DNA of 64,000 nt, from the NCBI GenBank assembly GCA_030386875.1, contig CM059567.1, positions 52,746,020 through 52,810,019 of the forward strand, given 5' to 3'. Each line of letters starts with the position of its first letter. The first letter of the stretch is position 1. A model generated the notes under the pieces. The model ran no database searches. It saw nothing but the letters and a program-made list of their open reading frames with translations, and was not told the origin of the DNA. The position numbers and the translations under genes are program-made. The stretch is from Morinoia aosen (Eukaryota > Arthropoda > Malacostraca > Amphipoda > Talitridae). Positions 57,001-64,000 of this stretch are shown here, in pieces.

Positions 57001-57458
57001 GATCTTAATTTCGGTGCTGCAAGTAGAGTTCAATTGAGAAGCTATTTAACTTAAATTCTCCTGCGAAAGACGACTGATTTGGCACGAAATTCTAAACTTT
57101 CAAAATCGAAGCATTTGTCTTCCCGCTCAGCGAAATCTTGTGCAAAGCATGCCGTTCTTAGAACAGTCTATCCATAGCGACTTGTACAAAATGAAATCTG
57201 TTTTTGTCTTCTTAGTCTGTGTTCACGATGATTTCTTCGCAGGATTCGAGTGATTTGTACTACGAACTTGACGACATGACCGCACCTGCACACAACAGCG
57301 GTGACTTCGCTCACTTCAACAATATTTTGTCGAATGGCCCAAACGCGCAAGCCAACTTTTTTGCGGCCCACAGGCAGAGCCTCAGACAAATGCTTCATCC
57401 TCCATACCCCAGCAAACCTCCCCCTCCCTTGCCCAGACAGATATTCTCCAGTACTTAA
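29842..57458 (+). CDS. SEA/EGF mucin-like type I transmembrane protein, 15-exon model, 5' end missing
   Basis: Spliced model: 29842-33006, 39183-39316, 39883-40139, 41798-41934, 43047-43174, 43410-43665, 44470-44578, 44940-45047, 45892-46017, 46884-47094, 48672-48989, 50211-50282, 51697-51886, 53973-54124, 57243-57458. All junctions are GT-AG and the reading frame is continuous, giving about 1,859 residues from the first visible codon. Domain order with approximate residues: Ser/Thr/Pro-rich mucin-like region 1-1185, EGF 1189-1230, SEA 1231-1359, calcium-binding-type EGF 1361-1410, EGF 1411-1442, membrane helix 1448-1472, cytoplasmic tail 1473-1859. SEA-EGF-membrane architecture is known from cell-surface mucins and interphotoreceptor matrix proteoglycans, so I infer an apical or matrix-contacting glycoprotein. 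The first visible exon enters in phase 1, so a signal-peptide exon must lie upstream. I do not recognise a named orthologue. Confidence 0.85.
35423..35615 (+). repeat. Acceptor-like tttacagga repeat in intron
   Basis: Eight or more occurrences of tttacagga(a/g) with T-rich spacers in the 33007-39182 intron. Each resembles a 3' splice site. No exon was recognised next to it. Confidence 0.5.
36360..36722 (+). repeat. ~27-bp minisatellite, ~12 copies
   Basis: Units of gtaaattgtctccgtccact then ttctttt(a/c)g. Directly followed by a GC-rich island (36722-36860) that could hold a hidden exon. Confidence 0.65.
39183..39316 (+). CDS. Exon: ectodomain segment
   Basis: Acceptor tttgtgttttacag, donor CCTCAG|GTAATA. 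It enters in phase 1 and leaves in phase 0, continuing the frame exactly from 33006. It encodes about 45 residues including VSIDGRKTYFDLFPT, a less repetitive segment than the preceding mucin region and therefore probably conserved. It is separated from the previous exon by an intron of about 6.2 kb. Confidence 0.88.
39883..40139 (+). CDS. Exon: Pro-rich linker before first EGF
   Basis: Acceptor cacgacag (weak pyrimidine tract), donor ATCAG|GTGGGT. Phase 0 in, phase 2 out. It encodes an acidic start (VIPEEDLIDGEFPDLGPSYN) followed by a Pro/Thr/Ser-rich linker ending in RRPSTPSI. An alternative acceptor at 39845 opens a frame that stops after 27 codons, so 39883 is preferred. A piggyBac-type MITE starts about 75 nt downstream of the donor. 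Confidence 0.85.
40213..40440. mobile_element. piggyBac-type MITE, copy 1
   Basis: Flanked by TTAA on both sides (40213 and 40437). The left end TTAACACTTTGACTGCGGCA and the right end ...acagtcaacgtgTTAA are inverted repeats. TTAA target duplication is the hallmark of piggyBac elements. It is 228 bp with no coding capacity, in the intron after the 39883 exon. The internal segment gaagttcaatattcaactca reappears inverted in copy 2. Confidence 0.65.
41040..41790 (+). repeat. ~53-bp minisatellite, ~14 copies
   Basis: Highly similar units of ctaagcgtctgaaagttact then catttggcagctttattgg, with higher-order variants (some with gttaactactgtagtgacg). Ends about 20 nt before the acceptor of the first EGF exon. 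Confidence 0.8.
41798..41934 (+). CDS. Exon: first EGF-like domain
   Basis: Acceptor ccccgcacag, donor AAGA|GTGAGC. Phase 2 in, phase 1 out. It encodes a six-cysteine EGF-like module beginning IDTCIVGDDSTC with a C-Y-C pair before the last loop. It is GC-rich compared with the surrounding intron. Both flanks are minisatellites: a ~53-bp array ends about 20 nt upstream, and a ~60-bp array carrying copies of this exon's own donor begins at its 3' end. Confidence 0.9.
41926..42180 (+). repeat. ~60-bp repeat containing copies of a splice donor
   Basis: Four units. The first overlaps the last nine bases of the EGF exon and its donor. TGTGCAAGAGTGAGCTC at 41926-41942 recurs exactly at 42101-42117, and in near form at 41985 and about 42044. 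The unit body is tgttattggattgtttgctt. Confidence 0.8.
43047..43174 (+). CDS. Exon: SEA domain, N-terminal half
   Basis: Acceptor catatttttcttcag, donor AGCG|GTAAGT. Phase 1 in, phase 0 out. It encodes a beta-strand-like start MVMLEISVKVNRVGNQRISW followed by a charged helix (YQLLEWEAQKA), typical of the first half of a SEA domain. The next exon completes the fold. Confidence 0.87.
43410..43665 (+). CDS. Exon: SEA domain, C-terminal half
   Basis: Acceptor ccacccccag, donor GACG|GTGAGG. Phase 0 in, phase 1 out. It encodes IESAFKKSAMKSVYLGNKVE, then the central strand GGNVIVNSTVKLED, then a helix (DIKRSLQRHLIKVI). In self-cleaving SEA domains the turn carries G-S followed by three aliphatic residues; here the equivalent is G-N-V-I-V with no Ser, so autoproteolysis is not expected. 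A ~118-bp tandem duplication follows the donor. Confidence 0.9.
43683..43915 (+). repeat. ~118-bp tandem duplication after a SEA exon
   Basis: Two units starting ttctattggttcagttttgc and ttttattggttcagttttgc, both with aagttattt and acttctcattc motifs. Begins about 20 nt after the 43665 donor. Confidence 0.65.
44470..44578 (+). CDS. Exon: calcium-binding-type EGF, first part
   Basis: Acceptor ctgtcaacag, donor GACAG|GTAATA. Phase 1 in, phase 2 out. It encodes DVNECSLGSLNDCHEHATC, the D-x-N-E-C start of calcium-binding EGF modules, and CINEFATFACRC, which matches the Asp/Asn hydroxylation consensus C-x-[DN]-x4-[FY]-x-C-x-C. The sixth cysteine lies in the next exon. A second near-copy of the acceptor lies about 25 nt upstream. 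Confidence 0.9.
44940..45047 (+). CDS. Exon: end of second EGF, start of third EGF
   Basis: Acceptor gtatcacgcag, donor TGCGA|GTGAGT. Phase 2 in and out. It encodes YRSDPERMGRHC, completing the calcium-binding EGF, and then ESCSADHCHKRGECKIADGK, the start of the third EGF. It is a short GC-rich exon in AT-rich surroundings. Confidence 0.88.
45892..46017 (+). CDS. Exon: end of third EGF and transmembrane helix
   Basis: Acceptor accctcttcccag, donor GTGGAG|GTCAGT. Phase 2 in and out. It encodes ECKGSYYGDRCE, the last EGF loop, then an uninterrupted hydrophobic segment of about 25 residues from VVAVAVGASAAAV to LLFLCMW, a single membrane-spanning helix followed by Arg residues contributed across the splice. 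This sets a type I orientation: EGF/SEA outside, long tail inside. A ~33-bp AT-rich array starts directly after the donor. Confidence 0.92.
46020..46350 (+). repeat. ~33-bp minisatellite, ~10 copies
   Basis: Units of gtgactctagttttcatttt then ggcaagcgttc. Begins directly after the donor of the transmembrane exon. Confidence 0.75.
46884..47094 (+). CDS. Exon: juxtamembrane cytoplasmic segment
   Basis: Acceptor gatctgccacag, donor TATGGA|GTGAGT. Phase 2 in, phase 0 out. It encodes a basic stop-transfer region (SRRWKIQDQKSETMRRGG) and then a Gln/Ala-rich stretch including GHYLQQKFAMVGQPQPQQFG and HIRWAQMSEAAMAAQQG. It is strongly GC-biased at third positions. A four-copy intronic repeat begins within about 10 nt of the donor. 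Confidence 0.88.
47098..47300 (+). repeat. ~52-bp repeat, 4 copies
   Basis: Units of ctactgattttagccctaat then tatgttgg..caatcatttgaact. Starts 4 nt after the exon end at 47094. Confidence 0.7.
48672..49025 (+). CDS. Exon: cytoplasmic tail, possible alternative terminal exon
   Basis: Acceptor aattattctgaccag, entered in phase 0. The frame stays open to TGA at 49023-49025. It encodes LPGSTAPYYPGGNHGFLN, a basic segment FMARLRSLFSRSSKSE and a Met/His-rich end. Two readings are possible: an internal exon ending in phase 0 at 48989 with a weak donor (AAC|GTACAT), joining 50211, or a terminal exon with stop 49025 and polyadenylation near AATAAA at 49741. Phase favours the first for the long form; both may occur. 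Confidence 0.75.
   Translation, partial: TLPGSTAPYYPGGNHGFLNRSNFPSRPYRNYQESVYSRVSRTLSNPMTFRNKFMARLRSLFSRSSKSEGAKPSAGDLSAFIVSPNPNTMSMQQMMALHAHLAANQNVHDISDVLLRF
49741..49746 (+). promoter_or_regulatory. Candidate polyadenylation signal, short form
   Basis: AATAAA about 715 nt after the 49025 stop. It would serve a short isoform ending in the 48672 exon. Position and hexamer are the only evidence. Confidence 0.25.
50211..50282 (+). CDS. Exon: 24-codon cassette of the cytoplasmic tail
   Basis: Acceptor tttacagcag, with tandem AGs at 50206-50207 and 50209-50210 that could add or drop one Gln; donor GGCAG|GTTAGT. It is 72 nt, phase 0 in and out, so it can be skipped without a frameshift. It encodes DHMTGGGTALGASAAAPLF and KNHRQ. 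Its donor is the first unit of a ~20-bp minisatellite in which the same donor sequence recurs several times. Confidence 0.75.
50278..50540 (+). repeat. ~20-bp minisatellite made of copies of a splice donor
   Basis: Units of ggcaggttagtggcgcgctg. GGCAGGTTAGTGGCACA at the exon-intron junction (50278-50294) recurs exactly at 50341-50357; other units keep CAG|GTTAGTGG. Degenerates downstream. Confidence 0.8.
51297..51670. mobile_element. piggyBac-type MITE, copy 2, with triplicated end
   Basis: Begins TTAACACTTTCACCGCAATG and ends gggtcaacgagTTAA. Inverted relative to copy 1, it shares the segment gagttgaata(c/t)tgaacttc. That segment plus the terminal ggtcaacg/ggtcaccg motif is present three times in tandem (from about 51470, 51545 and 51615). 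The right end lies about 26 nt before the exon at 51697. Confidence 0.6.
51697..51886 (+). CDS. Exon: Gly/Pro/Ser-rich cytoplasmic segment
   Basis: Acceptor t-rich tract ending tttcag, donor CCATGT|GTGAGT. Phase 0 in, phase 1 out. It encodes a segment rich in Gly, Gln, Pro and Met, for example SQYGGSQFGLQLLNPTMLPM. It is strongly GC-rich. The right end of a piggyBac-type MITE (TTAA at 51667) lies only about 26 nt upstream of the exon, so that element supplies or abuts the splice acceptor region. Confidence 0.85.
53540..53972 (+). repeat. ~52-bp minisatellite ending in a real splice acceptor
   Basis: About eight units of cccagaccaattcccgtagc, agtgaaccaataagataact, ttccttg(c/t)ag. The last unit supplies the acceptor used by the 53973 exon; ttgcagcccag is intact in several upstream units. 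Confidence 0.8.
53973..54124 (+). CDS. Exon: acidic/basic cytoplasmic segment
   Basis: Acceptor ctttcgttgcag (53971-53972), phase 1 in; the alternative AG at 53977 would create an immediate stop. It encodes SQSGASRTTVQMCG, an acidic stretch (ETSSEEEEPRR) and IPRPKSRASV. The donor is uncertain: GGG|GTTGGT at 54125 is preferred and TCA|GTTGGG at 54119 is possible; both keep phase 0 for the final exon. Without splicing the frame runs to a TGA at 54191-54193, a possible alternative C-terminus. The acceptor is the last unit of a ~52-bp array. Confidence 0.78.
54600..54960 (+). repeat. 62-bp minisatellite, 6 copies
   Basis: Units of caatcgattgaatcctttat then gggttgaaagtagagagcta and gtacacttttcataaatagc. 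Few differences between copies. Lies within the intron after 54124, not next to a recognised exon. Confidence 0.75.
55905..56170 (+). repeat. ~34-bp minisatellite, ~8 copies
   Basis: Units of gctgatcacaattcctggag then ttggggtcaat. The last unit runs into the pyrimidine tract of the acceptor at 56185. Confidence 0.7.
56186..56254 (+). CDS. Candidate alternative terminal exon (22 residues)
   Basis: A good acceptor (ttccatatttgcag) is followed in phase 0 by 22 codons ending at TAA 56252-56254, encoding ASNQEYPGCERTGRLHPASR and two more residues. It is GC-richer than its flanks. Phase 0 matches the preceding exon ending at 54124, so it could replace the 57243 exon. No convincing donor is visible inside it. 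A ~34-bp array ends just upstream. Confidence 0.45.
   Translation, partial: ASNQEYPGCERTGRLHPASRLS
57243..57458 (+). CDS. Terminal exon of the long form
   Basis: Acceptor tttcttcgcag, phase 0 in; 71 codons to TAA at 57456-57458. It encodes DSSDLYYELDDMTAP, then an Asn/Ala/His-rich stretch and a proline-rich end (YPSKPPPPLPRQ), a plausible SH3/WW-type ligand. The predicted C-terminus ends IFSST. Coding bias drops sharply after the stop. Confidence 0.82.
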   Translation, partial: DSSDLYYELDDMTAPAHNSGDFAHFNNILSNGPNAQANFFAAHRQSLRQMLHPPYPSKPPPPLPRQIFSST

Positions 57459-58405
57459 ACACTTGATAACATTCCATACGTAGTCATTATTCATACCTGT
57501 AGGAATTCACAACGCACTCAGCGGTTACTTAAATATTGGGAAGCTAGCTGACATGTCTAGAAATTACATTGCTCTCCACGCTATTATCACTGAGCAAGAG
57601 ATTTTTGTGAAAAAAGCTATATGAAACGTTCGTATTCAGTTAGAATTGTGCTTGGCGGCAATGCAATAGAAGTGAATATGATTATTTCTTTGAAACTCAT
57701 GTTCACAGAAGAGTTCATCATGAAACGCCATGTTTGACGCGAAAATACGTCTAATGTCATTCCATCATGTTTTTTGTTTCACCCTCAGAGTCTCGTAGTA
57801 CGTTTCACACTCAGAGTCCCTGCCGTCTTAATTGTTTTTTAATTTACATTTCACACTCAGAGTATCTGCCGTTTTAATTGTTATTTTAATTTCTATGTAT
57901 TGTGGGCATGCCATAAGGAGGAAACGTTGAACGGTATCTGTAGTGCGAGTGTTTTGAGAGTGGCATCTTAACGAAATATCGGTCAACAGCCAAAGAACCT
58001 TGGTTTCACTGGTGTGGTGGTAGATTTCGAAAAGCAGGTGCTCTTGCTGAGTAGGGTAAGGTGTATAAAATTAAGAAAAGAAGAGGACTGGAGATATTTA
58101 TTAAAGCAAGTTCTGTTGAGCTCGCTTTTTTTTCATAAAGTTTTAGCTATTTAGATGGAACAATTCATTCTCTGAGGCACTTGAAGCATGTTTCTTCGAC
58201 TTGAAAATACTTGTGTAATATAGCTAGTCAGACGATTTTACTTTGACTGACAGAACCCGACTTGTGACTTTCTAACTTCCTCTGACTGATTCTCATAGTG
58301 TTTCCTACAGCTGAGTAACATATTTACTTTGACGCTTTGCCCCGATTTTCACGCAGGTTTTAATTTCTTGAGCACTGGAGCGCCGACCTTTCAGTTGCAG
58401 TCGTG

Positions 58406-58443
58406 TAGTGCTTACGTGGAACTTATCCCTCCTCTAATGTTGT
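58406..58443 (+). repeat. 38-bp exact direct repeat, copy 1
   Basis: Starts tagtgcttacgtggaactta, identical over 38 bp to 60561-60598. Flanks differ. Copy 1 lies in the putative 3' UTR. Confidence 0.7.
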
Positions 58444-60208
58444 AAATATCTTCCATCCCAGACCCTCGCTTTTTGTTTTTCTTTTTTAGTTATAACCTCC
58501 CGCGATAGTCCAGCATGCTAGCATATGTAGAGGTGATAGACTCTTACGGACGAAAATGCGGTATGATTTATTAAAAAGGCAAAAAATGGACATCATTATT
58601 TTCATGTTTGATGCCAAACCATATGCTCTGCTCAATCTTCATTCAAATTTTCTTCGTTTTTCTGTTATTGAAATAATTTTGATAAGCCATTGATTTTGAA
58701 TGATGAAATGAGATAACTTTGTGATTCCTGTAATCCTAGCTTGTATCGGGCTGTGTATTGAAGCTTTATACCAGTGAAAGACGCCTGAGATAAACGTGGA
58801 CGGTACCAAATGCGTAGAAAATGAATGGTTTAGACGTACTCCGTTCAGGTTGATGCAGTGCTTTCGCGTTCCAAAATTTCATATTACAGACTCCGTGAAC
58901 AAATAATTGTTCACAAACGTTGACGTTTTTTGTAACAGATGGAGGGTCATTCTAACAACGACGCATTGACTTGAATTCATTTGAATTTACTATTTGAAGA
59001 CGCCTCGATTGACACACCCTTGAATTAACCAACGTGACATGGAAAAAGTTAGAGGCGTGCAGCCCACATTTTATCATCGGAAAGAAAAATATATAATAGA
59101 TTGCAATCGTTGTCAATGTACTAACTGAACTGCTGAAACAGAAGTAAATGTAGTTAAAATTGTTTTAAAAACCTTTCAGCATTTGATCTTGCAGCTGCTA
59201 GTTAAGAAATCCTGTTAATTCAGAATTGTGATTTTTCAGTGCAATTGTTCTGTGATTTTTCTTCACTCTAAATTGAAGAAGTGTAAGATTTTATTGGTAA
59301 TTCGTTCTTTTCTTGAGGAATCATTTCACAAGAGATACAATCTACAGCTAGCCATAAAGAGGATATCTTTGGTCAATAACATTTAGGAGTACAAAACTGC
59401 CATCATCAATGTCGAAATACGGTTTGAAGAGAAATGAAAGTTCATTCTACCTTTTGCTGGCGTTGCAGAACTAAATAATGATTCCTTTTTTTGCTCTTTG
59501 TCGCTAAAAGTGTTGCCTCGTACGTTTTTAAATTCATTTTACCTCAGAATTTTTCAACACTTACTAAAAAATAATAATTTACTTCATACCGAAGCTGTTA
59601 GACGTGATCATTTGCAAAAGGTATGCATGCAAAATTTTTTTTTAGCTTCTACTCGTGAGAAAATGGCAACGCGGAGATCATTTTCATAGCAATTGCGTGT
59701 CTGATTAGGAAATGATTGGCACGTTTGTGTGTGCAGGAGGGAAAACCGCCAGTAACTCTGAGAACTGCAGGTACCACGTACAATCTTTGCTTATCTGTTA
59801 ATTTATGACGTTAAATATCGTTTGATTATCTGTTAATGTTTAGCTTCTGCTTACAAATTTGATTGTTAGAATAAACTTTTTTTTACTTGAGAGGATAACC
59901 CGATGAAATAATCTGCATTGGTTTTATATTCATCGAATTGATTACCATACAGGTTTAAAAAAAAATTCTGTTCTCAGCTTCACTGCTTTTTTTAAAAAAG
60001 GCTGCGATTAGGGCAAAAAAAAAAAATACACCACGATATTTTTGTACATAATAGTGCGATGTTCAAGTTTGTTCTTTTAGACTTCCCTGATGCACTTGAG
60101 TGCGGTCCTTCTAGAGATAAATTCGATGTATCGCTATGTATCTTTGTTTTTGTAGTTATTTATGGATTACGTGTGTCCTCTGTATTTATTGTAGGGTATA
60201 TATGTGTG

Positions 60209-60214
60209 AATAAA
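60209..60214 (+). promoter_or_regulatory. Candidate polyadenylation signal, long form
   Basis: AATAAA in the context gtgtgaataaatagttgaaa, with T-rich sequence about 25-35 nt downstream. It is the first well-placed hexamer followed by a U-rich element that I see after the 57458 stop. Confidence 0.4.
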
Positions 60215-60560
60215 TAGTTGAAACTTGATGATTTTATATTGGTTTCATTTTCCGAGGTTTGCTTTGGATTCTTTTTAACCTTATAAGATTTAATCAAATT
60301 TCATTGTTTTTCTCACTCTGGAAACGAACTACGGTAATTCTTACCCTATGGTAAAAGACTGTTCAGTACATTTGACCACCATGAAGACGCTCCAAGCTGC
60401 ACGTCATAAAAAATTCCTTTTCCGTAGAAATCAGTAAAAACTTATGCAAACTATCTTGCTCATTAATATCCATCAAAAGTGTTCGTTATAATCACAGTGA
60501 ACCGAAACAGAAATCAGTTATTTAATAGGGTCACTCAATGTTAGGATCATTTGTTGCTGG

Positions 60561-60598
60561 TAGTGCTTACGTGGAACTTATCCCTCCTCTAATGTTGT
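60561..60598 (+). repeat. 38-bp exact direct repeat, copy 2
   Basis: The second copy of the segment at 58406-58443, about 350 bp beyond the proposed polyadenylation signal. Confidence 0.7.
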
Positions 60599-60599
60599 T

Positions 60600-63500
60600 T
60601 TTTCCTTGTAAATACGGTAATGCAGTAGAGATGAATAATTTTGAATTTAAATTTTATCTAAGTGAAAGAGTATCAAGTATTATTTCGGCTATAAAAATAT
60701 GACCATTTAATAATTTTCTGTTGAAAAATGAAGTAGTTATCCCTAAAATACTTCTTTACACCTTTATCACAAAGTATTTTGTATGACAAACAAATACCGT
60801 AGAAATGTTTCTTCATCATAAACTTTAAATACGTACGAAAAATATTGAAAAAATGAGAGCGAGTATGTTTATTCGAAAAATGAGCATAATTATTCATGAT
60901 TTTATTTGTTCTTCCATGTATGCAGTATCAACGTATGTATCAACGTATGCAGGGCCATTCACATTTTCTTTTTAATTTGATGAAATCACCTGTCTTTAAA
61001 ATATCTCAACATTACGATCCTTGGTTGATATACCCACTGGGTTTCGTGATACCCATGTCAATTGTTGAAAATCAATGAATGAGAGAAAAGTGTGGAAAAT
61101 ACTCTCAAATATCTTAACATTAACATTCTTAGTTAATTTTCACACATTTGTATCGTAATACCTATTGCAAATTGTCGAAGCAAATGATGAGAGAAAAAGA
61201 CGAAAAAATGCGTTCCTTTCAATGCGTTAATTTTATTTAGACATTGTATATAAATACAAGCACCTAAGAAAACACAATCCTAGTGACGCATTGTTGGAAA
61301 CACTCCCGCATTTGTGTGCACTTATATTGAAATACGAGCATACGAGTACAAGCATAGGAGCTAGTGATATGAGGGCTTAATGTTGAAAGTATGTAAGATT
61401 GGCTGATTTAAATTATTCTGTGTCTAAGACTATGAGGTCGACATTCGAAACAATTTTTTCATTCTTACGTATCAACTAGTACGACAAACAACGAGCTTGG
61501 AGAGAATAAAACATTTCACCATAACACGAAATTTATGATACTTCCTACGCTAACAATACTGGCACGAAGGAGTTCACCGGAGTCGAAAATATGAGAAGTT
61601 TTGTTGCACAATGCTAACCATAACATTTGCATCATAACTGCGACAATCCGAAAAGTTAAATACCTAAATAGTGTTGTCAATATATACTCACGAGCGTAAG
61701 AAACGATAAATTGTCACCCAAGACTCATAGGACATTTTAGGACAGGCATGAGAATTAAAACACTGATGTTCTATAAAGTTATTACATAAGACGAATTAAG
61801 TCGCATTTTAAAATATTTTAATATTAAAGGTCCTGAGTGGATATACATAGATGGGGGCCATGACGACCCATGTCAATGTTTGTACAAAAGACTGAGAAAA
61901 AGCATGCATAAAAATGTACCCCAGAGCTAGTTAGTTGAAGTTTAATAATGTTAATTTATGAATACAATAAAAGAAATGTACAGATGATGAAATCAGTGGG
62001 ACGGGAACGCTTGTGACAGTTTCCACGTACATTGACATATGACCTTTGGCTTTCTTGACATCAGGGAATGATATTGAAAGTGTTTCTGGATAAAATATAT
62101 CCATAACTACCAAATCAAAACGGCAGATGTTCTAAAATATCTTTTCGAGCGAGCTCAATAAAATAGAAATAAACTCACTGCTTTCAAGAGCATACTTTAA
62201 GTCATACAACAAGTTTACGATATTTCTCATTTAAATGCTTAACAATAATGCACGGAGATGATGAGGTAGATAAAGAGAAAAGTTGATAGGTATTAAAGAA
62301 ATTTAAAAAATACGGTATTTATAAAACCAATGCAAGTCGCTTGACCATCAATTTTACAGAAACTGTTATTTGGGTATACACATGTATATTTACGTATATA
62401 TGTAAGCACTACACATACGTACCCACGTACAAACCCATAAGACACATGCATACATATTTTCATGAATGTACGCAAATATCCGCAAAGAATAGAAACAATC
62501 ACATTACATCCGCATAGCCTACTAAAAAATGTGGTGCATGTGGTATAATGTAGTGAAATATAGGATAGGAAAAACATGGAACTACTGTTCTAATACGTAC
62601 TACAGCTTACAATTATTGTGGACACGCAAGATGACGAGCTATTTATGATGAACTATGATACTTCTTACACTACAGGTGAGTGTAAAAAACAATATTTTTA
62701 CAAGTTATTGTATCGCAAAGATGAAATGATTGTTTTTTCTTATAAATTGTTTATGATGTACATTCCATCTGACCATAACCTATAAAAACTTAATATTTCA
62801 TCCAATTTTGTATCTGCATAGAAGTGCAGCGTAATTTGAAATGTGGAGCCTAAAAGAACATTGCTGGCAACTTACTTGACAACGCCGTACATTAATTCTG
62901 CGAAGACTGTAGAAAGAGAAAACAGTCAGTTACTTGACAACACTGTGCCTCAAGTCTGCCTTGAGTATGTCGCAGATTTTGGACGGCCCTCTCGCTGGGG
63001 TTCTTGCCCAGGCGACTTTACCTATTAAACGTCTTCGGAACTAAGGATGCTTGACATCTATGTACATTCATATTTAGCTGGGTCGGTTCCAAGATTGCTT
63101 GGCGCTCAAATTTTAATTGAAAACTGATTTAACTGAAAATTATAGCTTGCAAGAACACTCACAGTATACCAAAGTCGATTGTATAACTTACGCTGCAAGC
63201 TGTATTGCTACCACGAATAATATGTTTGAAAGTCTTGTCTCAACTTGCAGATGCGGTGAGGAAACGCTAGCGGTCAAGTTGCAGAACTGCATGATCCAAG
63301 TAGCTAACTCTTGTTAGTGGTTATACTGTATAGTCAACAACTCACTCGTTTAGTAGTTAATCAATAAGAAATCGGTTGCTACTGGCTAAGAAGAACATCG
63401 GCATCAAGCATTTCCAATTGATTATCTTAGTGGAGAAGGCAATTGTAATAGTGTAGTAATTTAGAACAGAAGGTAATAGAGGAGAAGGTAATTGCACATA

Positions 63501-64000
63501 TTTTAGCCTTGGGTTCTGTTTCAAATTTGAACTGAACACATTATACTTATTTTTCCATTTACACTAATATTTAAAAATGCTTGTAGGTAGATTTTTAGAC
63601 TGAAGGATGCACTGAACTCACCGGTTTCATGATCGTAATTTGCTCGTGTCAAGTATATAAATGTACCAGTCGTTTGTGTCAACACCACAAACATGCTAAT
63701 AAATACATTCACATTCTGAATTTCTTGAAGAGGAATAAAACTATTGTATCTACATGAGTTATTATTTATTACTACTTTACTACTTTTATTATTATTTTAT
63801 TGGCTACTTTCATCTTCAACTTTTATTTGTCTACAAATTTCTTTCAATTTTTATGTTTCTATGTGCCGAGTGTGCAGACACACCTAGTGCATTTCCCGTT
63901 CTCTTTGTTTCATACGGAATGATGCCTACTTCTTTCTTTTCTTGAAAACAGCTTTGTTGAGGTAAGAGAGGCTTTAACTAATGTATAATCTAGAGTATTC
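60600..64000. other. Downstream flank, no supported gene
   Basis: AT-rich. Diverged ~115-bp duplication around 61000-61195. A short exon-like stretch at 63250-63317 (after ctcaacttgcag) encodes RCGEETLAVKLQNCMIQVAN but is too short and isolated to call. Confidence 0.45.

Larger units (their letters stand above)
57459..60240 (+). other. Putative 3' UTR of the mucin-like gene
   Basis: AT-rich, with no open frame of note. It contains a diverged direct duplication around 57785-57900, a 38-bp segment repeated identically 2.1 kb away (58406-58443 and 60561-60598), and two matches to the Pumilio element UGUANAUA (58441 and 60043). The best cleavage signal is AATAAA at 60209-60214, followed by T-rich sequence. 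Confidence 0.5.

Noticed and set aside
62293-62577. 94-codon minus-strand open frame near the right end
   Set aside because: Translation of AT-rich tacgta-type low-complexity sequence; no splice or coding signature.

Overview
The window is eukaryotic nuclear DNA, almost certainly arthropod and probably insect. It is AT-rich, with long introns full of minisatellites and short GC-richer exons bounded by GT-AG splice sites. It also carries piggyBac-like TTAA-flanked MITEs and other inverted-repeat elements, and shows no bacterial operon structure. The species cannot be named from the sequence.

One gene dominates. On the + strand, 29842-57458, I assemble 15 phase-compatible exons encoding about 1,859 residues of a type I membrane protein. 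Its order is: a large Ser/Thr/Pro-rich mucin-like ectodomain (mostly one 3.2-kb exon), an EGF-like domain, a SEA domain, a calcium-binding-type EGF, another EGF, one transmembrane helix, and a cytoplasmic tail of about 386 residues spread over six downstream exons. The signal-peptide exon was not found; it is either far upstream in this window or outside it. Several alternative 3' ends are possible, with stops at 49025, 54193, 56254 and 57458. A long 3' UTR probably ends near the AATAAA at 60209.

The 5' half (1-29800) is mostly intergenic or first-intron sequence with repeats and degenerate mobile elements: a Helitron-like repeat ORF remnant at 5020-5415, a pair of 108-bp inverted-repeat elements at 11650 and 12807, a short-TIR MITE at 22372 and a fold-back palindrome at 21670. 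Several isolated GC-rich islands look like exons of other genes. The best supported is a minus-strand pair (28323-28475 and 25180-25284) with matching phase and a terminal stop, which would be an antisense gene lying upstream of, or nested in, the first intron of the mucin-like gene.

The most unusual signal is that minisatellite arrays repeatedly abut exons, and several contain near-exact copies of the adjacent splice site with a few exonic bases. Examples are the 5' splice sites at 41934, 50282 and 28323 (minus) and the 3' splice sites at 44469, 53972 and 25285 (minus). This suggests arrays that nucleated at exon-intron junctions and now present strings of decoy splice sites. All exon calls are manual splice predictions and have not been tested against transcripts.
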